A stretch of DNA of 64,000 nt from Muribaculaceae bacterium (GTDB taxonomy: Bacteria > Bacteroidota > Bacteroidia > Bacteroidales > Muribaculaceae). Below, piece after piece: positions 43,410-52,224 of this stretch. Both the position numbers and the translations under genes were made by a program. The DNA lies in contig JAFLTT010000006.1 in assembly GCA_022509165.1 (NCBI GenBank), positions 118,919-182,918 on the forward strand. Reading direction: 5' to 3'. The notes beneath the pieces were generated by a model. That model made no database searches. It was not told where the DNA came from and saw nothing but the letters and a program-made list of their open reading frames with translations. The stretch's first letter is position 1. The number at the start of each line of letters is the position of its first letter.

Positions 43410-44386
43410 TCTGTGGCTCTCTTTATTCCTTCAGCAAGGCTCACTCTGGGCTGAAAGCCGAAGTCTTTCTTGGCTTTGCTCACATCCACGTCCCAGTTGC
43501 GTTGCTTCATGATATTGTATTTATCGCGGTTTAAGGTTGAGGGCTTCATTCGCGCCACACCCCATTTTTCTGCGACCGTGCTTACTCCCTTTACTGCCCA
43601 CAAGGGCATGGGAAGTGATATCACTCCTTTTTTCCCTAAAGCATTTGCTGCCAGTTTTCTGAATTCTTTTTGTGTGTACACAGCCTCTTCCGATATGAGA
43701 TAGGTCTCTCCTACGGGAGCCTTTTCCAATGCATCATACACAGCACGGGCAAGGTCTTCCACATATATGAATGTGAGAAATTGTTTCTTGTATCCTGCCG
43801 AGAAGTCAAAGCCTTTGGATATGGTCTTGAGCATGAGGTAATAGTCTTTGTCGCGCGGGCCATAAATACCGGTAGGACGGAAAATTATATAAGGAATATG
43901 ATCCATGGCCAAAAGCATTTCCGCTTTGAGTTTTGAGGCGCCATAACGTGTGTTGGGAGCCGGAATATCGTTTTCTTTAAATTTACCTCCATCTTTTTCA
44001 TGAGATGGACCATGTACAGAGAGACTGCTCATCAACAAGAATTTTTCCGGCACTTTGCTGCTCACTTTGAGCGCTTCCAGAAAATATTTAAGATATTCGT
44101 AGTTGATTTTCGAGAAGTCGGAAAAAGAGATTGCTTTAGTGGCTCCCAGATTGTAGACTATCCAATCCCACTTTTCATCTTCGGGCATTGCCGCTTCCAG
44201 AGTTGAGGCCAAAGTATCCGGATTGTCGAAGTCGAAGGTCACAAATTTTATTCTTTCATCATTCAGATATTTGCGTGAAGTGGTTTCCCGCACTCCGGCA
44301 TACACTTCATAGCCTCTTCTGAGACCCTCCTCTACAATGAAACCTCCGGCAAATCCTCCGGCTCCTATCACCAGCACCTTCTTCAT
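43382..44386 (-). CDS. NAD-dependent epimerase/dehydratase family (extended SDR)
   Basis: A 334-residue Rossmann-fold protein. It has the dinucleotide motif VIGAGGFAGGFI at residue 5, the catalytic Tyr-x3-Lys in YGASK (about 148-152) with Ser in LLMSSLSVHG, and RPTGIYGP after it. Such enzymes act on nucleotide sugars, but this broad group also includes dihydroflavonol-reductase-like members. The C-terminus reads EGIKRATEWYKKEGWL, the usual end for the group. Adjacent to a polysaccharide deacetylase, so an envelope-sugar role is possible. Confidence 0.88.
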   Translation of the reverse strand: MKKVLVIGAGGFAGGFIVEEGLRRGYEVYAGVRETTSRKYLNDERIKFVTFDFDNPDTLASTLEAAMPEDEKWDWIVYNLGATKAISFSDFSKINYEYLKYFLEALKVSSKVPEKFLLMSSLSVHGPSHEKDGGKFKENDIPAPNTRYGASKLKAEMLLAMDHIPYIIFRPTGIYGPRDKDYYLMLKTISKGFDFSAGYKKQFLTFIYVEDLARAVYDALEKAPVGETYLISEEAVYTQKEFRKLAANALGKKGVISLPMPLWAVKGVSTVAEKWGVARMKPSTLNRDKYNIMKQRNWDVDVSKAKKDFGFQPRVSLAEGIKRATEWYKKEGWL

Positions 44387-44427
44387 ATATTCTCTCTTTC
44401 TTTATTCGGCCTTCATGCCATTATTAA

Positions 44428-45045
44428 TCACAATAATCCGAATTGATATCCTTGATCTTTCAGCCACTCCAAAGCCATGGGTAATGCTTTTTTTAATTTC
44501 TCTTTACTTTTTAAAGAGTCGTGAAATACAATGATTGAACCGTCTCTTGCATATTTCTTCACATTCTCTACTACCTGCTCCGAGGTGACATGTTTGCTAT
44601 AGTCGCGGGTCACAAGGTCGAACATCACCACCTTGAAATATTTCTTCATTTCCCGGAGTTGCGACGGTGTGAGATATCCGTGAGGCGGTCGGAAAAGTTC
44701 TGAACGAGTGTATCGCTGACACTTATTTACATCTTTCAGATAATCTACAGGATTGATTCCCATCCCTTTTATATGATGCAGGGTGTGATTTCCCACTCGA
44801 TGTCCGCGTCTTTTCACTTCCTCGAAGAGCTCAGGATTTCTCTCCACATTCTGTCCTACCATAAAGAACGTGGCCTTCACTCCATATTGGTCAAGAATGT
44901 CAAGTACCCATGGCGTCATCTCGGGAATGGGTCCGTCGTCAAAAGTGAGATATATGGTGCCCGGTTTTCCCTGGCTTTGAGGCATCCGGAATATAGCTCC
45001 GGGAAACATGAGCCTATACCAGAAGGGTGGTCTCTCAATCAGCAT
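44428..45045 (-). CDS. Polysaccharide deacetylase (NodB domain)
   Basis: A 205-residue protein of the carbohydrate esterase 4 fold. It contains TFDDGPIPE (catalytic Asp and metal Asp), GNHTLHH (metal His pair), RPPHGY and VMFDLVTRDY, then IIVFHDS near the end. CE4 enzymes remove N-acetyl groups from peptidoglycan or other amino-sugar polymers. No signal peptide is obvious; the N-terminus MLIERPPFWYRLMFPG could be a weak membrane anchor. Ten bases downstream of the DUF2723 gene in the same run. Confidence 0.9.
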   Translation of the reverse strand: MLIERPPFWYRLMFPGAIFRMPQSQGKPGTIYLTFDDGPIPEMTPWVLDILDQYGVKATFFMVGQNVERNPELFEEVKRRGHRVGNHTLHHIKGMGINPVDYLKDVNKCQRYTRSELFRPPHGYLTPSQLREMKKYFKVVMFDLVTRDYSKHVTSEQVVENVKKYARDGSIIVFHDSLKSKEKLKKALPMALEWLKDQGYQFGLL

Positions 45046-45054
45046 TGCTCTCCC

Positions 45055-48000
45055 TTATTCCGGATGGTTACGCTCATATTCTTCGCCAAGGCGTATTGTG
45101 CGCTTCATATCCAATTTCTTATAATTTTCATATCCGCTCAGATATTTCAAATCCGGATCCATAGTCTTGTAATATTCTATGGCAAGATAAAGCATTGAAT
45201 CCACAAGTCGCTCATCCTGGCTTCTCTTGGCATACTCAGAGGGACTAAGTTTCGACAGTTCGTTGGCTATTTCACAATACTTTGCTATCTCTTCGGCATA
45301 ACTTTTCAGAAGAGCCGTATCGGTTCCTGAATTTCTGCCGCTTCCATACAGCATCTCGTAGTTATCTTTCAGTTCGGCAAGGGTAAGACCGTATTTATTT
45401 ACAAGTTTTTCAGCCTCGTCCATATTGCCGCCATATTTCTTATACATTTCCACGAAATGATAATACTGGTAAGGAATCAACCGGGTCTCAGGAGTCAGAG
45501 CCGGGTTGCCGAAATTGAAAGCCACCATTCTGTTGTAGGCAAGATAGGGGGCATATCTTTCCAGAAGACGCCAGATAATCTCTCTTCCTTTTTCAATGAG
45601 ACTCTTGTCGTTGAGACGATCGGGCTGTCCGAGCTCGCAATATGCCTCTCCTAATGTGCTTGCTATACTCAGTCCGTAAGGTGCTGTACGCTCATCAAGT
45701 TTCTTATCGATGAGATTGGCTACCTCAAGGGCTTTTTCGTAATAGTCTCTCTTCTCTAACGAGTCACGGCTTCGGTCGCCCATATAAACCGTGATTTCTT
45801 TCTGTGACATTCCCGGCCTTTCTTGAGGCAGATGAATCCGGTCACCTTCATAAATGAGTTCCGATACTACATCAAGCATTGAAGATCTGGTGGTGAGAAG
45901 CATTCTGCGGGCGGTTTCATCGAAATAGGGTGCTTTGCCATTTTCGAAATCTGCGCCACCCCACCTATAATTTGTCACCACATCATAGGCTCTGTCGGCA
46001 CGAGCCGGAAGACCCTCCTGCATTGTTGGCACTAATTGATGAGCCATACCAGTTGACCTCAAATAGGGGGTAAGACCCAGATGGTAGTCGTCTCCAACTG
46101 TAGTCACCCAATATATTGGCCTTGGCCACCCTTCGGCTGCATTAGTGGCAATGATGTCGAGCATGAGTATTTCACCAAGACTCAGGTATCCTTTTGTATT
46201 GAACGATTGAGTGTTTCGTAGATTAATCATTATTTTATCTACGATTTCAGCTGTGTCTTTAGGAGCCACAAGACCCGCCTTCATCACAGCTTCCTTATCC
46301 ACAGGAATAGTGACGACAGCACTGGGCAACGCGGGATATCCGGTAGTTTCCTTGCCATAACCCTGATAGAAAAGTTTCAGGCTCGACAACAGGTCGGCAG
46401 GTGCATTTTCACGTCCAAGCAATGCCACGTCACTTCTGCCGTAGGCATAATCGGCCGGTGTGGCTGTGAGGCTCACAGGTTCGGCTTCATACGTTTTTTT
46501 CTGCATCTGGTTGGCATACCAGTCAGAGTTAAGGTAACTGAGGTTGATGATCTTAACATCCGGCCGTACACCCTCCACTTCCTGGGCATACCATAACGGG
46601 AAGGTATCATTGTCGCCATTGCAGAACACAATAGCATTTGGCTCCAGACTCTCCAGATAATTGATGGCAAAATCCCTGGCTGCAAAGCGTCGTGACCGGT
46701 CATGGTCGTCCCATGTCTGGCTCACCATCTGGATAGGTATCACTATCCCAATCAAGCATGCCAGAGCAGCACAGTATCTCGAGAAAGGCCATAGTTTCTT
46801 AGGCTCGTTGATAATTGCCTCCAGCTGCTCAGGTTCCTCCATGTCCTCCGGTGGATTGATCTTTTCAATCTCTTCCTCTTTTGCCTCCAATGCTTTTCCT
46901 TCTTCGCTATCGGTAGGGAATCCCGGAGTCGGTTTCTTCACAGCTATCTTCTCGAGGAAACTACCCGATGTGAGCATCAAAAGCCTCCAGATGGCAGCCA
47001 CTCCCATTCCTATCCATATGGCAAAGGCATAGAATGAACCTGCAAATGCATAATCCCTTTCTCTTGGCTGGTTGGGTGGCTGGTTTAGATACAGCACTAT
47101 TGCTATACCTGTCATAAAGAATAGGAAGAACACGATCCAGAATTGTTCTATACCCCGTTTGCCGGCAAATGATTGCCATAATAGTCCGATAATGCCGAGC
47201 AACAAGGGAAGCATATAATATTTATTATGTCCCTGGTTGTTTTTGCCAAGGTCATCAGGCAATAAGTTCTGGTCGCCAAGCCGAGCATTATCGATAAATG
47301 GTATTCCTGATATCCAGTTGCCGGCATCAAGCTCACCCAACTGATTGTTGATGTCATTCTGACGCCCGGCAAAATTCCACATAAAGTATCGCATATACAT
47401 GTGGGTGAGCTGGTAATTAAAGAAATAAGCGAGATTCTGCCCGAAAGTAGGCTTATAGGCATATTTCTCCGGATATGAGAATCTTCCGGTAAACTGATTG
47501 TAACCTGGTTCTTTCTGAGTGTCGTATTCAGGAATCTTTTCTCCTGTGGCGGCGTCTATGGCATGAAGTTGCACCAGATTACCCGGGGTGGTATCAAATG
47601 TTACCCATTGTTTGTAATATTCTTTATGAGCCCTGCTATAAATTCTGGGGAACAACATATTGAGTTCCGGATTCAATTTTGCCTCAGGCTTATAGTCTTT
47701 CTTTACGTAATAATCCCCTCCCTGAGCGGCTCGTGCAGCATTTGCCTTTAATTCCTCATCCGACAGGAATCCATATTCCGACACCGGTACTGCCCCCGGT
47801 ACACCTTTGCTGTATTGAGGCCTTCCCTTTTCAATCACAGAATTGTACACTGGAGTGTTGAGAACTATGGCACTTCCATCTTCACGCATCTGTATGGTGT
47901 CTCTCAAAGTATAGTTGAGTTCCTTCATAGGCGCGGAATTTAATGTCTCGCCGTAAATCAATGGATTTTCGCCATATTGTTCCCGGTTAAGGTAACTCGC

Positions 48001-49146
48001 AAGGTCAAATACATTGTCGGGTGAATTCTGATTCATCGGAGTGCCGGCACTACTTCTGATGAGTATCAGAGCGTAACTGCTGTAACCTATGAATATCACC
48101 GCGATACTCCACATTATCACTGTGAGCACTCTTACCGAAAGATTTCTTCCATACTTTGAAAAGAGCAGGAAGGCTACAAAGGCCAATATAAAGTACCCAA
48201 TGATGAAAGTGTCACCAAAGAAGAATATGCCGGAAATGGCAAGCGATGTGAGGAAAGAAAATCTTATCCAGAAGCCGTTTCGCTGGCGATATAGTTCATT
48301 AAGAGTCCAAATGAATATGACAACGGTTAGTAGAGCATAGAAAATGGCCCCGCTATTATATCCTAAATGGAATCCGTTTACAAAGAGGAGCTCAAATTGC
48401 TGCGCTACCTTTATAAATCCCGGAACCAGACCGAATAGCACAAGAGCGATGATCACAAATGACACCCCAAGCACCACAAGGGTCTTTACAAGATTCATGT
48501 CTTTCCATTTACGGAAGGCAAATACAAGTACAATAGCAGGTATACAAAGAAGGTTGAGCAAATGCACTGCCACACTCACTCCTATAATGTAAGCGATGAG
48601 TATCAGATAACGGTCGGAATGGGGAGAGTCCGCATGATCCTCCCATTTAAGTATCAGCCAGAATACCAAAGCAGTACAGAAGGAAGAGAAAGCATATACC
48701 TCACCCTCTACGGCTGAAAACCAAAAAGTGTCGCTCCAGCAATAAGCCAGTGATCCAACTATACCACTGCCCATAATTGCCATATATTGCTGGATGGTAA
48801 GTTCCTTGCGCTGTCCGTCTTTCACCACAAGCCTTCTCACAAGGTGAGTGATGGTCCAGAAAAGTAGCAGGATGGTAAGTGCGCTAAGCAATCCGCTCAT
48901 GGCATTTACCATTACCGATATGCTTCCGGCATCTGTGGCAAAATTTGCAAAGAACCTTGCCGTAAGCATAAAAATCGGGTTTCCCGGCGGGTGACCCACC
49001 TCCAGTTTATCGGCCTGGATTATAAATTCACCACAATCCCAATAAGATGCGGTAGGCTCTAAAGTGAGCCAATAAGTAAGCAAGGCTATGGCAAATACAA
49101 GCCATCCCCCTATGTTGTTTATCAGGTTATATTTCTTTGAAAGCAT
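45055..49146 (-). CDS. DUF2723 membrane protein (GT-C glycosyltransferase-like)
   Basis: A 1363-residue inner-membrane protein. About 10-13 hydrophobic helices lie in the first ~800 residues. The first periplasmic loop has TASYWDCGEFI near residue 35, the acidic motif of DUF2723. The segment 780-1130 is soluble and includes CNGDNDTFPLWYAQEV and PRPIYWVTTV. The C-terminal ~200 residues are helical, perhaps TPR-like. The family is related to protein O-mannosyltransferases, and may transfer sugars to exported proteins; this is family-level inference. The epimerase and deacetylase downstream would fit a glycan task. Confidence 0.87.
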   Translation of the reverse strand: MLSKKYNLINNIGGWLVFAIALLTYWLTLEPTASYWDCGEFIIQADKLEVGHPPGNPIFMLTARFFANFATDAGSISVMVNAMSGLLSALTILLLFWTITHLVRRLVVKDGQRKELTIQQYMAIMGSGIVGSLAYCWSDTFWFSAVEGEVYAFSSFCTALVFWLILKWEDHADSPHSDRYLILIAYIIGVSVAVHLLNLLCIPAIVLVFAFRKWKDMNLVKTLVVLGVSFVIIALVLFGLVPGFIKVAQQFELLFVNGFHLGYNSGAIFYALLTVVIFIWTLNELYRQRNGFWIRFSFLTSLAISGIFFFGDTFIIGYFILAFVAFLLFSKYGRNLSVRVLTVIMWSIAVIFIGYSSYALILIRSSAGTPMNQNSPDNVFDLASYLNREQYGENPLIYGETLNSAPMKELNYTLRDTIQMREDGSAIVLNTPVYNSVIEKGRPQYSKGVPGAVPVSEYGFLSDEELKANAARAAQGGDYYVKKDYKPEAKLNPELNMLFPRIYSRAHKEYYKQWVTFDTTPGNLVQLHAIDAATGEKIPEYDTQKEPGYNQFTGRFSYPEKYAYKPTFGQNLAYFFNYQLTHMYMRYFMWNFAGRQNDINNQLGELDAGNWISGIPFIDNARLGDQNLLPDDLGKNNQGHNKYYMLPLLLGIIGLLWQSFAGKRGIEQFWIVFFLFFMTGIAIVLYLNQPPNQPRERDYAFAGSFYAFAIWIGMGVAAIWRLLMLTSGSFLEKIAVKKPTPGFPTDSEEGKALEAKEEEIEKINPPEDMEEPEQLEAIINEPKKLWPFSRYCAALACLIGIVIPIQMVSQTWDDHDRSRRFAARDFAINYLESLEPNAIVFCNGDNDTFPLWYAQEVEGVRPDVKIINLSYLNSDWYANQMQKKTYEAEPVSLTATPADYAYGRSDVALLGRENAPADLLSSLKLFYQGYGKETTGYPALPSAVVTIPVDKEAVMKAGLVAPKDTAEIVDKIMINLRNTQSFNTKGYLSLGEILMLDIIATNAAEGWPRPIYWVTTVGDDYHLGLTPYLRSTGMAHQLVPTMQEGLPARADRAYDVVTNYRWGGADFENGKAPYFDETARRMLLTTRSSMLDVVSELIYEGDRIHLPQERPGMSQKEITVYMGDRSRDSLEKRDYYEKALEVANLIDKKLDERTAPYGLSIASTLGEAYCELGQPDRLNDKSLIEKGREIIWRLLERYAPYLAYNRMVAFNFGNPALTPETRLIPYQYYHFVEMYKKYGGNMDEAEKLVNKYGLTLAELKDNYEMLYGSGRNSGTDTALLKSYAEEIAKYCEIANELSKLSPSEYAKRSQDERLVDSMLYLAIEYYKTMDPDLKYLSGYENYKKLDMKRTIRLGEEYERNHPE

Positions 49147-49184
49147 TATGTCTCCCTTTGGTATTCTTTCTCTTTGTTGAGCTC

Positions 49185-49799
49185 TCAGGTGGGCTCGTTA
49201 AGCATGTCTGCAAATTCTTCTCTTAATTCATCTATTCTTATCTTAGACTTGGCAAGGGAGCCCTCAAGACCAGTGAGAGCCAATAAGGCAAATATCCCCA
49301 CACCAAGTCCGGCTATTGTAGTGACTATCGTAGGTGCCAGATCTCCACAGATTCGGCCAAGGTCAACTCCGGCTTCACTCTCTCCTAAGTCTCTTAGCCT
49401 GTCGACGATTCCTGCCAATGTGCCACAGGCCCCCATTAATGGAGAGATAATGGCAATCAACCGTAGCCAGCCTAAACCGGCTCGCATCTTTTCTGTTTCT
49501 ATATCTGACACTTCAAGCATCCCGCTTTTCACCTCTTCCATTGAACGACCTATCAAGCTAAGACCTTTGTCGAGTACTCTTCCTCCGGCATTTGCAGTAA
49601 CACCGCTTACCTGACGGGCACTCTCGATGTCTCCTTCCATCACATGATCTCTTACCCGTGGCATCAGTCCGAGAGAGCCTTTACGTATCTTATGCAATCG
49701 CGCGGCCCTCACCCACCATATACACACCGTCAGTATGAAGAGCACCGCTAAGGCAAACATTACATATTCACCTCGCTCAATGGTTTCCCAGAAGGTCAT
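49185..49799 (-). CDS. MotA/TolQ/ExbB-family proton channel
   Basis: A 204-residue inner-membrane protein. It has one N-terminal helix (YVMFALAVLFILTVCIWWV), a cytoplasmic stretch, then two helices. The conserved ExbB/TolQ part is LRLIAIISPLMGACGTLAGIV and LAPTIVTTIAGLGVGIFALLA. ExbB channels use the proton gradient to energise TonB for SusC-type uptake. No ExbD or TonB gene follows, although Bacteroidetes usually have them here. Its start overlaps the pdxJ stop (ATGA). It must use ExbD from elsewhere or a different partner. Confidence 0.88.
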   Translation of the reverse strand: MTFWETIERGEYVMFALAVLFILTVCIWWVRAARLHKIRKGSLGLMPRVRDHVMEGDIESARQVSGVTANAGGRVLDKGLSLIGRSMEEVKSGMLEVSDIETEKMRAGLGWLRLIAIISPLMGACGTLAGIVDRLRDLGESEAGVDLGRICGDLAPTIVTTIAGLGVGIFALLALTGLEGSLAKSKIRIDELREEFADMLNEPT

Positions 49800-50515
49800 A
49801 TAGAGCCAAGTTCTTTTCTATATCTTCTGATAGTGTCTTCGATGCCATAGTATAAGGCATCTGAGATCAGAGCGTGACCTATGCTCACTTCATCAAGCCA
49901 CGGTATCATCGTAGCAAAATATTCAAGATTTTCAAGATTGAGATCGTGACCGGCGTTAAGTCCGAGACCTGCCTCACGAGCCACTGTCGCTGCCTCTACA
50001 TAGGGAGCAACTGCAAATTCAGGGTCCTGACGATACATATCGGCATAGGGCTTCGTGTATAATTCCACTCTGTCAGCTCCAGCGTTGGCCGCTCCCACCA
50101 CCATTTCTCCCCTGGGATCTACAAAAATAGAACTGCGTATACCATTTTCCCTTAATAACGTGCAAATCTCTTTCAACACTTTCTGGTTTTTCACCGTATC
50201 CCAACCGGCATCAGAAGTGAGGGCTCCGGGAGCATCTGGGACCAGGGTTACCTGGGTAGGCTTCACCTCTAATACCAGGTCGATGAATTCTTTAGAAGGG
50301 AAACCTTCAATGTTGTATTCTGTAGTCACCACCTTACTCAACTCTCTCACGTCATTATATGTGATGTGACGCTGGTCGGGTCTGGGATGTACTGTAATCC
50401 CTTGTGCGCCATATTTTTCACAGTCTATGGCAAACTTCACAACATCAGGATTATTCTCTCCGCGAGCATTGCGCAACGTGGCTACTTTATTGATATTTAC
50501 ACTTAATCTGGCCAT
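49796..50515 (-). CDS. pdxJ: Pyridoxine 5'-phosphate synthase
   Basis: A 239-residue TIM-barrel enzyme that condenses 1-deoxyxylulose 5-phosphate with 3-amino-2-oxopropyl phosphate in de novo vitamin B6 synthesis. The start is ATG 50515 (MARLSVNINKVATLRNARG), the family N-terminus; the frame stays open to 50620, but that extension is unrelated. Signatures: ITVHPRPDQRHI, SIFVDP, VELYTKPYA and LNAGHDLNLEN. It is the first gene of the eight-gene run down to 38834. Confidence 0.96.
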   Translation of the reverse strand: MARLSVNINKVATLRNARGENNPDVVKFAIDCEKYGAQGITVHPRPDQRHITYNDVRELSKVVTTEYNIEGFPSKEFIDLVLEVKPTQVTLVPDAPGALTSDAGWDTVKNQKVLKEICTLLRENGIRSSIFVDPRGEMVVGAANAGADRVELYTKPYADMYRQDPEFAVAPYVEAATVAREAGLGLNAGHDLNLENLEYFATMIPWLDEVSIGHALISDALYYGIEDTIRRYRKELGSI

Positions 50516-50640
50516 CTCTTTTCTCTTTTTATTACCAAAACGAAATTTTCGGCATAAAATTTGTAAATTTGAACTGTGAAAAATACATAAACGCCTTTTT
50601 AACGTTATATTTACATACACAATTCGCTATTTTCCAACTG

Positions 50641-50672
50641 CAAAAGTAGCAAAATTTAGGGGAAGAGACAAT
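50641..50672 (-). promoter_or_regulatory. Promoter of the pdxJ run
   Basis: Minus-strand TTG (in ATTG, 50669-50672), a 20-base spacer and TACTTTTG (50641-50648). It ends 2 bases from the CBS start codon at 50674, giving a leader of about 120 bases for pdxJ. Confidence 0.65.
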
Positions 50673-50673
50673 T

Positions 50674-51183
50674 ATGACAGCTAAAGATATATTATCAGTA
50701 AATTTTAATCCATCACGCACCCTTCCTAAGGCAAGGGTGAATTCCGACACACCTATCCTTGAGATTATTCCCAGACTCCTTGATGCAACACAACGCGAAG
50801 TGACGGTAATGGAAGAGGGTGAACCACTCGGAATTATCGATCAGACTTCTCTCCTCGAAGGACTTGGACGTATGATAGCCCCAAGAGACGATTGCAGCAT
50901 TATCACTTTGGAATGTGCACCTCATGATTACAGTGCCAGTGTGTTGGCTCATGCTGTGGAAGACTCCGACGCTCATTTGGTAGATCTCTTTTCTACACCG
51001 GGGGAAAACGGACAGGTGAAAGTGACCCTGCGTGTAAGACAATCCGACCCTTCAGCAGCTGTGAGAAGCCTCGAACGTTATGATTTTCGGGTACTGGAAG
51101 CCCACGGTGCTTCCGATTCCATACAAAGCATGGAAATTGCCACAGAACGCCTTCTGGCATTACAGGCTCTTATGAACGTGTGA
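50674..51183 (+). CDS. CBS domain protein (with ACT-like C-terminus)
   Basis: A 169-residue cytosolic protein. The N-terminal part (about 15-75) is CBS-like (VNSDTPILEIIPRLLDATQREVTVMEEGEPLGIIDQTSLL). The C-terminal ~80 residues have an ACT-like alternation (AHLVDLFSTPGENGQVKVTLRVRQSDPSAAVRSLERYDFRV). CBS and ACT folds sense nucleotides or amino acids, so it may be a small regulator. It lies 6 bases upstream of nadK in the same operon. A TAAATTTG box at 50564-50571 may be its -7 element. Confidence 0.85.
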   Translation: MTAKDILSVNFNPSRTLPKARVNSDTPILEIIPRLLDATQREVTVMEEGEPLGIIDQTSLLEGLGRMIAPRDDCSIITLECAPHDYSASVLAHAVEDSDAHLVDLFSTPGENGQVKVTLRVRQSDPSAAVRSLERYDFRVLEAHGASDSIQSMEIATERLLALQALMNV

Positions 51184-51189
51184 AGCAAT

Positions 51190-52056
51190 ATGGCTGACAA
51201 GATTGCAATATACGGTAGCCGAACTCAGCCTGATTCTCTGGCTCATTTGCCTCACCTTTTTAAGTTTCTGTATGATTCAGGGTTACGAGTCTTCATCAAC
51301 ACACGATTCGCAAATTATCTGGACAACAATGGCGTGGATACTTATCATGCCATTCCGACTGAACACATTCCCCCGGATGTACCATTGGTTATGAGCCTTG
51401 GAGGCGACGGTACATTCCTCCGTGCGGCACGATGGATAGGCAACCGCGAAATACCTATCTTAGGGGTTAATACCGGTCACCTCGGCTTTCTGGCTTCATG
51501 TGCATTGTCTGAAGCTGAAGAAATGCTCAAAAACGTGTGTAAAGGCAATATCTGTATAGAAAAAAGAATGTTGATAGAAGTGGTGTCGGATCAGCTTCCA
51601 CCTGATAAATGGCCTTTTGCTCTGAATGAAATCGCCTTGATGCGGCATGGCTCTTCTATGCTAAATGTGAACGCTTCTGTCAACGATAGTTTCCTTGCCG
51701 ACTACAGAGGTGATGGCTTAATAATTTCAACTCCTACCGGAAGCACGGCCTATAGTCTATCTGCAGGTGGTCCTATTATAGAACCCACCATCGATTGCAT
51801 CTGTCTGTGTCCTGTAGCACCACATACCCTTACTTTGCGGCCTTTGGTAATGGGAGCCGGTTCAGAAATCATGCTTCGTCCTGAAAGCCGCTCATCAAAT
51901 TTTATCCTTACTCTCGACGACCAGTCTGTCTCCCTTCCTGCCCAAGGAGAGTTCCTCATCCGCAAGGCTCCTTTCTCTGCTCTTTTGATACGTAAAAAGG
52001 AGGAAGGATTCCCATCGATCTTGCGACAGAAACTCCTTTGGTCTGCTACCCCCTGA
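51190..52056 (+). CDS. nadK: NAD kinase
   Basis: A 288-residue cytosolic enzyme that phosphorylates NAD to NADP. It has MSLGGDGTFLRAARW near residue 70, NTGHLGFLA near 98, and the C-terminal beta-domain with LIISTPTGSTAYSLSAGGPI. Full family length. It follows the CBS protein and is probably translated from the same mRNA. Ends with a shared terminator at 52141-52175. Confidence 0.96.
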   Translation: MADKIAIYGSRTQPDSLAHLPHLFKFLYDSGLRVFINTRFANYLDNNGVDTYHAIPTEHIPPDVPLVMSLGGDGTFLRAARWIGNREIPILGVNTGHLGFLASCALSEAEEMLKNVCKGNICIEKRMLIEVVSDQLPPDKWPFALNEIALMRHGSSMLNVNASVNDSFLADYRGDGLIISTPTGSTAYSLSAGGPIIEPTIDCICLCPVAPHTLTLRPLVMGAGSEIMLRPESRSSNFILTLDDQSVSLPAQGEFLIRKAPFSALLIRKKEEGFPSILRQKLLWSATP

Positions 52057-52140
52057 ATTATTGTTTCTATAAGCTACTTCCGATCAGAATCTGAAGAGAA
52101 GATTTTATTGACGCCAAACCTATTTCTACAGATACAAATT

Positions 52141-52175
52141 GAACCCCGAAAGTTTTTGTCTAACTTCCGGGGTTC
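52141..52175. terminator. Bidirectional terminator between nadK and the 326-residue T9SS protein
   Basis: GAACCCCGAAAGTT and AACTTCCGGGGTTC pair with one mismatch around a 7-base loop. Short T-rich tails follow on both strands (ATTTCAATTT on plus; AATTTGTATC on minus), fitting the converging genes. Confidence 0.8.
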
Positions 52176-52224
52176 ATTTCAATTTATTGATACTTTATTA
52201 GTTTCAATAATTCCGTATTATAAT

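Noticed and set aside
50516..50620. 35-residue N-terminal extension of PdxJ
   Set aside because: The family starts at MARLSVNINK; the upstream part lies in the leader.
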